From assembly GCA_020851785.1 (NCBI GenBank), contig JADZCC010000082.1, positions 1 to 32,524 of the forward strand: DNA of 32,524 nucleotides. Reading direction: 5' to 3'. The notes beneath the pieces are model-generated. The model had not been told where the DNA came from. It searched no databases and saw only the letters and a list, made by a program, of their open reading frames with translations. Source of the DNA: Anaerolineales bacterium. GTDB lineage: Bacteria; Chloroflexota; Anaerolineae; Anaerolineales; Villigracilaceae. Position 1 is the stretch's first letter; each line of letters opens with the position of its first letter. The translations under genes were made by a program, and so were the position numbers. Positions 8,694-17,054 of this stretch are shown in pieces.

Positions 8694-9671
8694 ATGAAAT
8701 CAAAGCTCTACTGGCTCGTTCTATTCGTGTTGCTTGGAAGCCTTCTGCTCTCCGCTTGCGGCGGCGCGGCGGCGACCGAGGTCTATGTGGATCCAGGCGC
8801 CCCGGCCATGTTTGCGGCCGCTACGGAGGCCCCCGCCACTGAAGCGTCTGCGATGGACGACCCTGCCGCGGCGGTCATGGCGGCGGCGCAAGAAGTCGTG
8901 GAGGACGCGCAACGGCAGGAGGCGAACGCATCCGACGACCTGACCGCGGCCTTCGCTTCCAATCAGATGATCATCAAAAACGCCGACCTGCGCCTGCAAG
9001 TCAAAGATATGGACCTCGCCATTGACCGGACCACGCAAGCGATTGGCGACTTGGGCGGCTACATCGTCAACTCCCGCGTTTGGTATCAGGATTTTTACGA
9101 CGGCGTTGAAACCAAAAAATATAAATACGCCGCCGTCACCATTAGAATTCCCGTCGGCCAGTTTGAAAGGCTATTGGGCCGTTTGCGCGGGCTGTCTGTA
9201 AAAGTTTTGGACGAAACCGCCACGGGCGAAGACGTCACCAACCAATACGTGGACTTGCAATCCCAGGTGACCAACCTTGAAGCCACGCGCGACCGCATCA
9301 AATCCTTCCTCGAAGACGCCAAAACCGTGGACGAAGCCCTGCGGATTAATCAGGAGTTATCCAACGTTGAAGCGCAAATTGAAGCGCTCAAAGGCCAGCT
9401 CAATTATTTACAGAATCGCTCCTCCGTCTCCACAGTCAACGTCAACTTTGAGCCGGAACTTCCAGAAGTTAAGCCGCTTCCCACGCCCACCCCAATCGCT
9501 TGGAATCCGGGGCAAACCTTCGGCAACGCCACCGAAACGCTCACCTCGGCCTATCAAGGCATTGCAGACTTCCTGATCTGGTTCTTTGTGGCCTTCCTGC
9601 CCACCGCTGGCCCGCCGCTCTTGATTTTGTGGCTGATTATTAAATTTGCCAGGCGCAAACCGAAGAATTAG
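8694..9671 (+). CDS. DUF4349-domain lipoprotein
   Basis: The ATG at 8694 is chosen because GGAGG (8684-8688) lies five bases upstream and it opens directly into a signal peptide; an upstream in-frame TTG at 8619 would add 25 implausible residues. The 325-residue product has a lipoprotein signal with lipobox LLSACGG. An Ala/Thr/Glu-rich linker follows. The DUF4349 domain runs from about residue 80 (MIIKNADLRLQVKDMDLAID) to 260, containing a coiled-coil segment (VDLQSQVTNLEATRDRIKSFLE), and a transmembrane helix lies near the C terminus (ADFLIWFFVAFLPTAGPPLLILWLIIKF) before a basic tail. It would sit on the outer face of the membrane, anchored at both ends. The role of DUF4349 proteins is not established. 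A rho-independent terminator follows at once. Confidence 0.85.
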   Translation: MKSKLYWLVLFVLLGSLLLSACGGAAATEVYVDPGAPAMFAAATEAPATEASAMDDPAAAVMAAAQEVVEDAQRQEANASDDLTAAFASNQMIIKNADLRLQVKDMDLAIDRTTQAIGDLGGYIVNSRVWYQDFYDGVETKKYKYAAVTIRIPVGQFERLLGRLRGLSVKVLDETATGEDVTNQYVDLQSQVTNLEATRDRIKSFLEDAKTVDEALRINQELSNVEAQIEALKGQLNYLQNRSSVSTVNVNFEPELPEVKPLPTPTPIAWNPGQTFGNATETLTSAYQGIADFLIWFFVAFLPTAGPPLLILWLIIKFARRKPKN

Positions 9672-9676
9672 AAGAG

Positions 9677-9709
9677 AAAAATCCGCCAAACGTTTTGGCG
9701 GATTTTTTG
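9677..9709 (+). terminator. rho-independent terminator after the DUF4349 gene
   Basis: AATCCGCCAAA pairs with TTTGGCGGATT around a short loop, followed by a run of T; it starts six bases after the stop codon. Confidence 0.9.
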
Positions 9710-9765
9710 TATGTAGGAAAAGGGCGGTTTTAATCCATGAATAAAGGTTGTTTGTAAGGACTCCT

Positions 9766-9807
9766 TTAACGCATTCTTAACAGAAGATATTTTTAGTATG
9801 GTATATT
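9766..9807 (+). promoter_or_regulatory. PhoB/PhoP-type direct repeats and -10 box before the regulator gene
   Basis: TTAACG (9766-9771) and TTAACA (9777-9782) lie 11 bp apart, matching the spacing of the TTAACA-type repeats bound by PhoP in Gram-positive bacteria. A -10-like TATATT sits at 9802-9807, so the second repeat occupies roughly the -35 position, as expected for an activator replacing a poor -35 box. The same repeat type precedes pstS1. Autoregulation of the two-component system is inferred. Confidence 0.6.
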
Positions 9808-9814
9808 TTTGACG

Positions 9815-10522
9815 ATGACAGAAATAATTCTTATTGTTGAAGATGAACCGTCTCTGCGGGAAGCGCTTGCCTATAGCCTAAAGAAAGAGGGCTATGGCGT
9901 CGAAGCGGTTGGGGATGGCCGCGCGGCGTTAGTTGTCGCTCGTAAACTAAAACCAGATTTGATCGTGTTAGACATCATGCTCCCTGAACTGGATGGTTTT
10001 GAAGTGGCGCGTATTCTACGCAAAGAAATGTCCGCCGCTATTTTGATGCTGACTGCCAGGGATGATGAAATCGATCGAGTGGTTGGACTGGAAGTTGGAG
10101 CAGACGACTATCTTACAAAGCCATTTTCAATGCGCGAGTTAATCGCTCGGGTAAAAGCGCAGTTGAGAAGGACCCGTTTGCTGAAAGAGGAGATGCACAA
10201 ACCCGACGAACGCGTTGCCCACGAAATTTTGACTTTTGAGAATTTGTCCATTGATCTAACCCGCCATGAAGTGACGCTCAGCGCAAAAATAGTTCAATTG
10301 AAACCCAAAGAATATGAGTTACTGCTTTTCTTCGCTGAACATCGCCGCCAAATGCTTTCGCGCGAGCTTATCCTGGAAAGGGTGTGGGGCTGGGGTTATA
10401 TCGGCGATAGCCGGACGGTTGACGTGCATGTGAGATGGCTCAGGCAGAAAATAGAAACCGATGCCGCCGACCCCAAACGAATTGTGACAGTCAGAGGCGG
10501 CGGATACCGCTTTGAAGGATGA
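9815..10522 (+). CDS. OmpR/PhoB-family response regulator of the phosphate regulon
   Basis: From the ATG at 9815 (two codons after an in-frame TTG) the product is 235 residues. The receiver domain has the acidic pair at residues 9-11 (VEDE), the phosphoacceptor Asp53 in [13 protein letters not shown], Thr80 and Lys102 (YLTKPF). The C-terminal winged-helix DNA-binding domain covers about 135-235, with [31 protein letters not shown] and [16 protein letters not shown]. This is the PhoB/PhoP architecture. A histidine kinase gene follows 53 bp downstream, then a Pst operon and phoU, so a phosphate-starvation role is strongly implied. There is no Shine-Dalgarno; a -10 box ends seven bases before the ATG, suggesting a leaderless mRNA. 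The name phoB or phoP depends on convention. Confidence 0.88.
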   Translation: MTEIILIVEDEPSLREALAYSLKKEGYGVEAVGDGRAALVVARKLKPDLIVLDIMLPELDGFEVARILRKEMSAAILMLTARDDEIDRVVGLEVGADDYLTKPFSMRELIARVKAQLRRTRLLKEEMHKPDERVAHEILTFENLSIDLTRHEVTLSAKIVQLKPKEYELLLFFAEHRRQMLSRELILERVWGWGYIGDSRTVDVHVRWLRQKIETDAADPKRIVTVRGGGYRFEG

Positions 10523-10575
10523 TGGGGAAAGATGAATTGTGCATGATACGATGAGATCTAAATCCTAAAGCCAGC

Positions 10576-11799
10576 ATGTATTTTTTTCTGGGAGTTTTGT
10601 CGTTCGCTTTGTTTTTGCTCGCCCTGTGGTTTGCATGGCGATATTTTGATTTAAAAAGACAGCTTGAAAAATATACCGACTTGGTTCGCCGTCAATCAGG
10701 CGGAGCGCCAATGGACGTTCGCCGCCTTGAGGATTTATCGAATACAATCGCCGCGCTTCAATCTGGTTTCGATTTGCAACTGTCAGCGCTTAATGCTGAA
10801 GTGGCCCGTCTTTCCACAGTTTTGTCCCAATTGACCGATGGGGTTTTAATTGCGGATGCAAATGGACAGGTTCAGTACGCAAACCCGGCCGCTGGAAAAT
10901 TATTTGAAGTAGCCAACCCGCTTCAGCACAGCGTGGCGGAGGTGATTCGTAACCATCAACTGATTGAAGCCTGGCGCCATAGCCAACACAGCCGTGAACT
11001 GCAAATCGAATCGGTTGAATTGCCTGCGCAAAAAAAAATCTTACAACTGACTGTGATTCCCGATGCGCATGCAGACGGAAGCCTGCTGGTGATGCAAGAC
11101 CTTACGCGCGTTCGCAAATTGGAAACGATGCGGCGGGATTTTATTTCTAATATTTCTCATGAGCTACGGACTCCGCTTGCCTCGCTCAAAGCCTTGACTG
11201 AGACGTTACAAGACGGCGCAATCTCAGACGCTGAAGTTGGTCCGCGGTTCTTGAACAGAATCGTCGCTGAAGTGGATGCCCTGACGCAAATGGCGCAAGA
11301 GTTGCTCGACCTCTCCCGGATTGAGTCTGGACAAGTGGAGTTGAACCTGGCGCCGCTTGCTCCACAGAAATTAATCTCTTCTGCGGCAGACCGGATGAAG
11401 TTGCAAGCCGAAAGAGCGGGGTTGAAATTGTCAGTTAAATGCGCTGAGCGTCTCGAAAATATTCGAGCGGATAAATCTCGTCTGGAACAGGTTTTGGTCA
11501 ACTTGATTCACAATGCAGTCAAATTTACGAAAGAAGGGGGAGAGATTTCTCTCGAAGCGGAGAGCGATGTGAGGTCGGTACGCTTTGCGGTACGCGATTC
11601 TGGGATTGGGATGCCGCTGGAAAGCCTCACGCGCATCTTTGAAAGATTTTATCGCGTGGATCGTTCGCGTACAGGCACAGGTACGGGCCTGGGCTTATCC
11701 ATTTCAAAGCATATTGTGGAAATGCATGGCGGGACAATTTGGGCGGAGAGTGAGGAAGGGCGCGGTAGCGCTTTCTACTTTACGATTCCAACGGACTAG
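10576..11799 (+). CDS. phoR: PhoR-type sensor histidine kinase
   Basis: This 407-residue kinase is anchored by one N-terminal transmembrane helix (residues about 3-22, FFLGVLSFALFLLALWFAW). It is followed by a short linker and a PAS domain (about 85-180, QLTDGVLIADANGQVQYANPAAG). The dimerisation/phosphoacceptor domain contains His195 in FISNISHELRTPLASLK. The ATPase domain shows the N box NLIHNAVKFTKEGG, DSGIGMP, and RTGTGTGLGLSISKHIVEMHGG. It lacks a sizeable extracytoplasmic sensor, as is typical of PhoR, which senses phosphate through Pst/PhoU rather than directly. It should phosphorylate Asp53 of the adjacent regulator. The ATG at 10576 has no obvious Shine-Dalgarno. Context (regulator upstream; pstSCAB-phoU downstream) makes the assignment good. 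Confidence 0.88.
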   Translation: MYFFLGVLSFALFLLALWFAWRYFDLKRQLEKYTDLVRRQSGGAPMDVRRLEDLSNTIAALQSGFDLQLSALNAEVARLSTVLSQLTDGVLIADANGQVQYANPAAGKLFEVANPLQHSVAEVIRNHQLIEAWRHSQHSRELQIESVELPAQKKILQLTVIPDAHADGSLLVMQDLTRVRKLETMRRDFISNISHELRTPLASLKALTETLQDGAISDAEVGPRFLNRIVAEVDALTQMAQELLDLSRIESGQVELNLAPLAPQKLISSAADRMKLQAERAGLKLSVKCAERLENIRADKSRLEQVLVNLIHNAVKFTKEGGEISLEAESDVRSVRFAVRDSGIGMPLESLTRIFERFYRVDRSRTGTGTGLGLSISKHIVEMHGGTIWAESEEGRGSAFYFTIPTD

Positions 11800-11800
11800 C

Positions 11801-11905
11801 CTGGTCAATTTGGCAAGGCTTGCGGCGCATCGCGCCGTGTCATGGGGTAATGCCTGGAGACGGGGAGGCGCTTCAAACCCATAAACCAGTTTCTGGTCAG
11901 AAAAG
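11801..11905 (+). other. structured spacer between phoR and pstS1, possible small RNA or 3'UTR
   Basis: No reading frame of note. Three successive stems can be drawn by eye: CGGCGC/GCGCCG (11823-11828 with 11832-11837); nested ATGGG/CCCAT (11842-11846 with 11878-11882) enclosing GCCT/AGGC (11852-11855 with 11866-11869); and ACCAG/CTGGT (11885-11889 with 11893-11897). They lead into a rho-independent terminator. It matches no RNA family I recognise and no promoter is evident, so it may simply be the phoR 3' untranslated region. Confidence 0.3.
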
Positions 11906-11910
11906 CGGCG

Positions 11911-11950
11911 AAAAACAGCTTGAAGATAAATTCTTCAAGCTGTTTTTTTT
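11911..11950 (+). terminator. rho-independent terminator after the regulator-kinase operon
   Basis: AACAGCTTGAAGA and TTCTTCAAGCTGTT form a long stem with a short AT-rich loop, followed by eight or more T. It separates the two-component operon from the pst operon. Confidence 0.92.
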
Positions 11951-11962
11951 TCATCCATAAAT

Positions 11963-12016
11963 TTAACAAGACGTTAACCTATTCTTCCATTGACATTAAG
12001 AGCGCATGGTTATTAT
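11963..12016 (+). promoter_or_regulatory. Pho-box-like repeats and promoter of the pstS1 operon
   Basis: TTAACA (11963-11968), TTAACC (11974-11979) and TTCCAT (11985-11990, weaker) recur at exactly 11-bp steps, the helical spacing of PhoB/PhoP boxes. They directly abut a consensus -35 TTGACA at 11990-11995; TATTAT at 12011-12016 is the likeliest -10, with a short 15-bp spacer that would favour activator dependence. This supports phosphate-starvation control of pstS1-C1-A1-B1. Confidence 0.65.
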
Positions 12017-12050
12017 CTCCTGCGATATAAAAAATATAGGAGAAATAGAA

Positions 12051-13100
12051 ATGTCTAAAATTGTTCGTCCGTTTGTTTTTGTTTTGGCGGCTTTGAGTGT
12101 TGTGCTAACCGCTTGTGGCGCGCCTGCTACCGAAGCGCCGGTTACAACTGAAGTTCCTGCTACTGAAGCCGCAATCGAAGTTGTTGTTGAAGACCGAATG
12201 GCAATCTATGCCCCTGAGGCTGTCAGTGGCGATGTAGTTACTGCGGGTTCGTCTACGGTCTTTCCGCTTTCGGAACGCATGGCTGAATTATTTCAACAAG
12301 AAGGGTATGGCGGAAATATTACTGTAGATAGCATTGGCTCTGGCGCTGGCTTTGAACGCTTTTGTGTGGCTGGTGAAATTGATATTGCCAACGCTTCTCG
12401 TAAAATTAAAGATGGCGAAGTTGAATCTTGTAAAGCCATTGGTCGTGAACCCATTGAATTTCGTGTGGGTACGGACGCTTTGGCTGTGGCAGTAAGTTCT
12501 GGCAATGATTTTGTGACTAGCCTCAGCAAAGAACAACTTGGGAAAATTTTTACAGGTGAATTTACTACCTGGAATCAAGTGGATGTTTCTTACCCCGCTG
12601 AAGCCATTTTGATTTATAGCCCGGGCGCTGATAGCGGAACATTTGATTATTTTGTTGAAGCCGTTGTCGCTCCGTTGACTCTCAATGCAGACGGTAAAGC
12701 TGATACCAAACTTGGCGCAGAAGCTTTGCTCGGTTTACAAGGCGCGCAATTTTCAGAAGATGATAATGTGCTGGTGCAAGGCATTGAAGGTAGCCCGTAT
12801 GCCATTGGTTATTTTGGTTACGCTTATTACGCCGAAAATTCAGACGCTTTGAAAGCCCTGGCGGTTGAAGGCGTTGAACCAACTCAGACAACAGTAGATG
12901 CTGGTGAATATCCATTGGCTCGCCCATTATTCATCTACTCTGATGCAACGATCTTGCTTGAAAAACCGCAAGTTGCCGCGTTCATTTATTTTTATTTATC
13001 TAATGTAAATGACAACATCGTGGATGTCGGCTACTTCCCTGCTCCAGTTGCAGATTTAGAATCCGCGCTCGAAGCATGGACAATTTCTGTAGAACAATAA
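12051..13100 (+). CDS. pstS: phosphate ABC transporter substrate-binding lipoprotein PstS1
   Basis: The ATG at 12051 is chosen over one at 12006 because AGGAG (12038-12042) lies eight bases upstream and it opens directly into a lipoprotein signal with lipobox VLTACGAP. The mature part of the 349-residue protein has an acidic, Thr/Ala-rich linker and then the PstS fold: VTAGSSTVFPLSERMAELF near residue 63 and GSGAGFERFC near residue 98 form the phosphate-binding loops, with [10 protein letters not shown] and YSPGADSGTFDYF supplying the other anion contacts. It captures inorganic phosphate outside the membrane and hands it to PstC1/PstA1. It is the first gene of pstS1-C1-A1-B1, under a Pho-box-like promoter. 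A second PstS is at 17914. Confidence 0.93.
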   Translation: MSKIVRPFVFVLAALSVVLTACGAPATEAPVTTEVPATEAAIEVVVEDRMAIYAPEAVSGDVVTAGSSTVFPLSERMAELFQQEGYGGNITVDSIGSGAGFERFCVAGEIDIANASRKIKDGEVESCKAIGREPIEFRVGTDALAVAVSSGNDFVTSLSKEQLGKIFTGEFTTWNQVDVSYPAEAILIYSPGADSGTFDYFVEAVVAPLTLNADGKADTKLGAEALLGLQGAQFSEDDNVLVQGIEGSPYAIGYFGYAYYAENSDALKALAVEGVEPTQTTVDAGEYPLARPLFIYSDATILLEKPQVAAFIYFYLSNVNDNIVDVGYFPAPVADLESALEAWTISVEQ

Positions 13101-13119
13101 TAAAAAATTAAATAACAAT

Positions 13120-13210
13120 GGGCTGGCTCATAGAGTTCAGCCCGTTATGCGTTATAAACGTCCCGCAGGTTTCTTCTCGAAACATAATTGATATAACAAC
13201 TTGCGGGACG
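13120..13210 (+). other. two hairpins in the pstS1-pstC1 spacer
   Basis: GGGCTG/CAGCCC (13120-13125 with 13138-13143) and CGTCCCGCA/TGCGGGACG (13159-13167 with 13202-13210, enclosing a smaller GTTTC/GAAAC stem) occupy the spacer. Neither is followed by a T run. In known pst operons such stems stabilise or separate the abundant pstS message from the downstream genes. That role is inferred here. Confidence 0.5.
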
Positions 13211-13226
13211 GTATTAAGGTCAGATT

Positions 13227-14132
13227 ATGAATTTTGATTTGAAAAAGAAAACTAGAGTTGGCGAAAGTGTGATTCAAGCCTTGCTTTTTTTTGCAGGCAT
13301 TTTATCTGTTTTCATCACCCTTGCCATTGTGTACGAACTTGGTAAAGAAGCATTGCTGTTCTTCAACAATCCAGATGTAACCCTTGCGAAATTTTTTGGC
13401 GGCACAATCTGGCAACCCGGCATTGGCGCTTATGGGATTTGGGCGCTCGTTTCTGCGACTCTAACTACCAGCTTTATTGCTATCTGCATTTCGCTTCCAC
13501 TCGGACTTGCGGCGGCTGTCTACTTAAGTGAATATGCCTCGCTTCGAGCGCGATCCATCCTGAAACCGGCCCTTGAAATTTTAGCGGGCATCCCCACCGT
13601 TGTGTATGGATATTTTGCTTTGTTATTCGTCACCCCTGTTTTGCAAAATATTTTTGGAAATGAAAATATCCAAGTCTATAACATGCTATCGGCTGGTTTA
13701 GTGATGGGCATTATGATTCTGCCCTTAATTTCATCGATGAGTGAAGATGCATTAAGCGCCGCGCCTCGGGCTTTACGAGAAGCGGCGTATGCGCTGGGCG
13801 CCACGAAAGTTGAAACCAGTTTACAAGTTGTGTTACCTGCCGCATTATCAGGTATTGGCGCGGCATTGATTGTGGGCATCTCTCGTGCTGTAGGTGAAAC
13901 GATGATTGTCGCAGTGGCTTCTGGAGCAGGACCAAACTTTACATTTAATCCGTTGCAAGCGGCAGAGACGATGACCGGGCATATTGCACGCATCAGTGGC
14001 GGTGATTTATCTTACAACTCAATTGATTACACAAGTTTATTTTCCATTGCATTGATGTTATTTCTGGTCACTTTGGCCTTGAACTTAATCAGCCAATGGG
14101 TTGTGAATCGTTTTCGGGAGAGATACGAATGA
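13227..14132 (+). CDS. pstC: phosphate ABC transporter permease PstC1
   Basis: This 301-residue integral membrane protein has six predicted helices. The ABC-importer EAA coupling motif lies near residues 190-225 ([22 protein letters not shown] followed by GISRAVGET). This motif docks into the Q-loop region of PstB. With PstA1 it forms the channel for phosphate. AAGGT about ten bases upstream of the ATG serves as Shine-Dalgarno. The gene's last codons overlap the pstA1 start by four bases (ATGA), so the two permeases are translationally coupled. Its base composition is visibly more A+T-rich than the polysaccharide genes or the second pst set. Confidence 0.93.
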   Translation: MNFDLKKKTRVGESVIQALLFFAGILSVFITLAIVYELGKEALLFFNNPDVTLAKFFGGTIWQPGIGAYGIWALVSATLTTSFIAICISLPLGLAAAVYLSEYASLRARSILKPALEILAGIPTVVYGYFALLFVTPVLQNIFGNENIQVYNMLSAGLVMGIMILPLISSMSEDALSAAPRALREAAYALGATKVETSLQVVLPAALSGIGAALIVGISRAVGETMIVAVASGAGPNFTFNPLQAAETMTGHIARISGGDLSYNSIDYTSLFSIALMLFLVTLALNLISQWVVNRFRERYE

Positions 14133-15367
14133 ATCAAAAAACAGATTCCTTTCCCGAAGGAAGCGATTTTTATTCTGCGTTAAAAAAGCGCTATCGAGTT
14201 GCATCTATTTGGCAAATTTTATTTTTGTCCGCATTGTTTGTCGCCATGATCAGCTTGACCGCTTTACTCTACAACGTGATGGATGGCGCGTTTGGCTACA
14301 TTGCTTATGAATATAAAAATGACCCAAGTGAATTTACATTCACGCCTGTGAATGAATTGAGCAAAGAAGAATTGTTGACCATTTTGCAAAATAATCTTTC
14401 AGCGGGCGCTTATAAAAAGCTGGACGCTGAACAAGCCATGCCAACGCGCTCACAAGCAGATTTGATGAATCTTTTTCTCGAACGCTTGTTGCAAATTGAC
14501 ACGAAACAAACCTGGTCGATGACCGAATCCATTTTGCAGGGAAATGAAATTCGTCAGGAAGCAAAAACCAACTATCCCGAAGCGAGAATCGAATTTCGGT
14601 CATGGCTCACGCCGCAATTTTTAGTCAGCTCCTTGTCATCCAGAGCAGAATTTGCGGGCGTTCGTACAGCCGTGTTAGGTTCATTATGGTTGGTGGGAAT
14701 TGCAATTGCATTTGCTTTACCGATTGGCACAGGCGCGGCAATTTATTTACAAGAATATGCGCCGAAGAATTGGTTCACAGCTATCATTCAAACAAACCTC
14801 AATAATTTGGCGGGCGTGCCAAGCATTGTGTATGGAATGTTGGGGCTGGCTGTCTTTGTGCGTTTGTTGGAGCCATTCACCAGCGGAGGTATATTTGGGC
14901 TGACCGATGCAAATGGACGCACCGTTTTATCGGCTGGCTTGACAATGGGGATTTTGGTGTTGCCATTAATCATCATCAATGCGCAAGAAGCAATTAAAGC
15001 CGTGCCAGATTCTTTAAGACAAGCATCTTTTGGCGTGGGCGCTACACGTTGGCAAACGGTTTGGTATCACGTTTTGCCCAATGCCTTACCAGGCATTTTG
15101 ACAGGTAGCATTTTGGCGTTGTCACGCGCATTAGGTGAAACTGCTCCGCTGATTGTAGTGGGCGCATCTACCTTTATCAGCGTTGACCCGGATGGCCCGT
15201 TTTCAAAATTTACAGCATTGCCGATTCAAATTTATCAATGGACCACGCGCGCGCAATCTGAATTTCATGCCGTTGCGGCCAGCGGAATTATCGTTTTGCT
15301 GGTTCTGTTGCTGACATTAAATGCAAGCGCTATTTTGCTTCGCAATCGTTTTCAAAGAAAGTTATAA
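14129..15367 (+). CDS. pstA: phosphate ABC transporter permease PstA1 with a large extracytoplasmic insertion
   Basis: The start is the ATG at 14129 within the ATGA overlap with pstC1; an in-frame codon at 14096 lies deep inside pstC1 and is rejected. The protein has 412 residues, over 100 more than usual PstA. The extra length lies between helix 1 (about 27-49) and the conserved permease core, which begins near residue 175 ([15 protein letters not shown]). This hydrophilic stretch, including [21 protein letters not shown] and [11 protein letters not shown], should face outward and may contact PstS1. The EAA motif is [26 protein letters not shown], then [16 protein letters not shown]. Partner of PstC1. 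Confidence 0.9.
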   Translation: MNQKTDSFPEGSDFYSALKKRYRVASIWQILFLSALFVAMISLTALLYNVMDGAFGYIAYEYKNDPSEFTFTPVNELSKEELLTILQNNLSAGAYKKLDAEQAMPTRSQADLMNLFLERLLQIDTKQTWSMTESILQGNEIRQEAKTNYPEARIEFRSWLTPQFLVSSLSSRAEFAGVRTAVLGSLWLVGIAIAFALPIGTGAAIYLQEYAPKNWFTAIIQTNLNNLAGVPSIVYGMLGLAVFVRLLEPFTSGGIFGLTDANGRTVLSAGLTMGILVLPLIIINAQEAIKAVPDSLRQASFGVGATRWQTVWYHVLPNALPGILTGSILALSRALGETAPLIVVGASTFISVDPDGPFSKFTALPIQIYQWTTRAQSEFHAVAASGIIVLLVLLLTLNASAILLRNRFQRKL

Positions 15368-15370
15368 CAA

Positions 15371-16150
15371 ATGGAAAATAATAACAATCATTACTCAATC
15401 GAAACCAAAGACCTCTCTATTCATTATGGCCGTTTTACGGCAGTCAGAAACGTAAATTTGAAAGTAGAAAAACAAAAAATTACCGCAATTATCGGCCCGT
15501 CAGGCTGTGGAAAATCAACATTACTGCGTGCCTTCAATCGCATGAACGATTTTGTGTCTGGCAGTTCTGTTACAGGTGAAATCTTTTTGCATGGTCGAAA
15601 TTTATATAGCAAACATGTTGACCCCGTTGAAGTGCGTCGTAAAATTGGCATGGTCTTTCAAAAACCGAATCCATTTCCAAAATCAATTTATGAAAACATT
15701 GCCTGGGGGGCGCGCATCAATGGCTTCAAAGGCAAAGTGGACGAGCTTGTAGAAAATTCGCTACGTAGCGCCGCATTGTGGGATGAAGTGAAAGATAAAT
15801 TACAAGAAAGCGCTTATGCTTTATCGGGCGGTCAGCAACAGCGTTTATGTATTGCGCGCGCCATCGCCGTTCAACCTGAAATTATTTTAATGGACGAACC
15901 GGCTTCGGCGCTCGACCCAATCTCCACGCTTCGTGTTGAAGAACTCCTGCAAGAATTAAAAAAGAATTACACCATCCTCATCGTCACCCATAACATGCAA
16001 CAAGCCGCGCGCGCGTCGGATTTTACCGCCATGATGATGATTGACGACCAACGGGCTGGCGGCGTGATTGAATTTGATGACACGAAAAAAATATTTACCC
16101 GCCCCACCGATAAACGCACAGAAGATTATGTCACCGGCCGATTTGGATAA
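15371..16150 (+). CDS. pstB: phosphate ABC transporter ATP-binding protein PstB1 (all motifs intact)
   Basis: This 259-residue ATPase of the Pst importer starts three bases after pstA1. Walker A is GPSGCGKST (residues 42-50), the Q-loop glutamine is Gln97 in [11 protein letters not shown], the signature is LSGGQ (151-155), Walker B is ILMDEP with the catalytic glutamate, and the switch histidine is His207 in [11 protein letters not shown]. All motifs needed for a symmetric homodimer are present. It has an insertion near the C terminus ([17 protein letters not shown]) relative to the other two PstB proteins in the window. It energises PstC1/PstA1. Confidence 0.95.
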   Translation: MENNNNHYSIETKDLSIHYGRFTAVRNVNLKVEKQKITAIIGPSGCGKSTLLRAFNRMNDFVSGSSVTGEIFLHGRNLYSKHVDPVEVRRKIGMVFQKPNPFPKSIYENIAWGARINGFKGKVDELVENSLRSAALWDEVKDKLQESAYALSGGQQQRLCIARAIAVQPEIILMDEPASALDPISTLRVEELLQELKKNYTILIVTHNMQQAARASDFTAMMMIDDQRAGGVIEFDDTKKIFTRPTDKRTEDYVTGRFG

Positions 16151-16260
16151 AGTACGGCGCTCAGGCTTAACCGATACTTGGTCGGTCGTCCGAAACATTT
16201 TCCAAGACAGACGCAGTGTGATTCAATGGAATTGAAGTACAATACGACAAAAGAGGATGT

Positions 16261-16950
16261 ATGACTCGGAAAACGTTTGAAAACGAAATTCAGCAAGTCA
16301 AAGATGATGTGCTTTTGTTGGGGAGTCTGGTGGAACACGCCATTATCGGCTCGGTGGAGGCCTTGAAGAAACGGGATCTGAAAGCCGCCGAAAAGATCAT
16401 TGCGGAAGATGTGGCCATTAATAAAAAACGCTTTGAGATTGAAAATCAACTGATGATTTTGATCGCCACCCAGCAACCGATGGCGCACGATCTACGCCTG
16501 CTGGCTTCGACGATGGAAATCATTTCTGAACTGGAGCGCATGGGCGATTACGCCAAAGGCATCGCCAACATCAACATTCGCATGGGCGAGGATACCCTGC
16601 TCAAGCCGCTGATTGACATCCCGCGCATGGCCCAAAAAGGGGCGGATATGCTCCATCGCGCTCTGACCGCTTTCGTGAATGAAGATGTGGAACTGGCGAA
16701 CTCCATTCCAGCGGAAGACGACGAAGTGGACGCTTTGTATAACCAGATTTATCGGGAATTGATGGTCTTTATTATTGAAGACCCGAAAAACATCGAGCGC
16801 GCCAACTGGCTCTTGTGGGTTTCTCATAACCTGGAGCGCGTGGCGGACCGGGTGACAAACATTTGCGAGCGGACGATTTTCATTGCCACGGGCGAAATGC
16901 GGGAAATCAAAGATAGCGACGATGAATTTTGGCACGCGCAGAAGAAGTGA
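16261..16950 (+). CDS. phoU: PhoU, phosphate signalling regulator
   Basis: This 229-residue all-helical cytoplasmic protein has the two PhoU repeats, each with its metal-binding motif: ELERMGDYAKGIANI in the first half and NLERVADRVTNICERTIFIATGEM in the second. PhoU links the Pst transporter to PhoR, keeping the Pho regulon off when phosphate is plentiful. The start ATG at 16261 has AGAGG at 16252-16256, and a possible -10 TACAAT lies upstream (about 16239), so besides readthrough from pstB1, 110 bp away, it may have its own promoter. I see no Pho-box-like repeats here. It converges with pstB3 across a shared terminator. Confidence 0.93.
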   Translation: MTRKTFENEIQQVKDDVLLLGSLVEHAIIGSVEALKKRDLKAAEKIIAEDVAINKKRFEIENQLMILIATQQPMAHDLRLLASTMEIISELERMGDYAKGIANINIRMGEDTLLKPLIDIPRMAQKGADMLHRALTAFVNEDVELANSIPAEDDEVDALYNQIYRELMVFIIEDPKNIERANWLLWVSHNLERVADRVTNICERTIFIATGEMREIKDSDDEFWHAQKK

Positions 16951-16967
16951 AGCAGTAGGCAGTGATT

Positions 16968-17005
16968 AAAAAGATTTGAGTTATGAAAGACTCAAATCTT
17001 TTTTG
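16968..17005. terminator. rho-independent terminator after phoU
   Basis: AGATTTGAGT (16972-16981) pairs with ACTCAAATCT (16990-16999) around an eight-base loop, flanked by A on the left and T on the right. It can act in both directions, serving phoU and the convergent pstB3. Confidence 0.88.
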
Positions 17006-17009
17006 TTTA

Positions 17010-17054
17010 ACTAGCAACTACCAAACTACGCAACCAGCCAACTAGCCAACTAGC
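17010..17054. repeat. short-period degenerate tract (CCAACTAG-type)
   Basis: The spacer between the phoU terminator and the pstB3 stop is made of variants of an eight-base unit such as CCAACTAG. It resembles in style the tracts at 361-381 and 29661-29705. Confidence 0.65.

Noticed and set aside
16492..16935. 147-codon minus-strand frame inside phoU
   Set aside because: Antisense to a well-conserved gene and without any family features.
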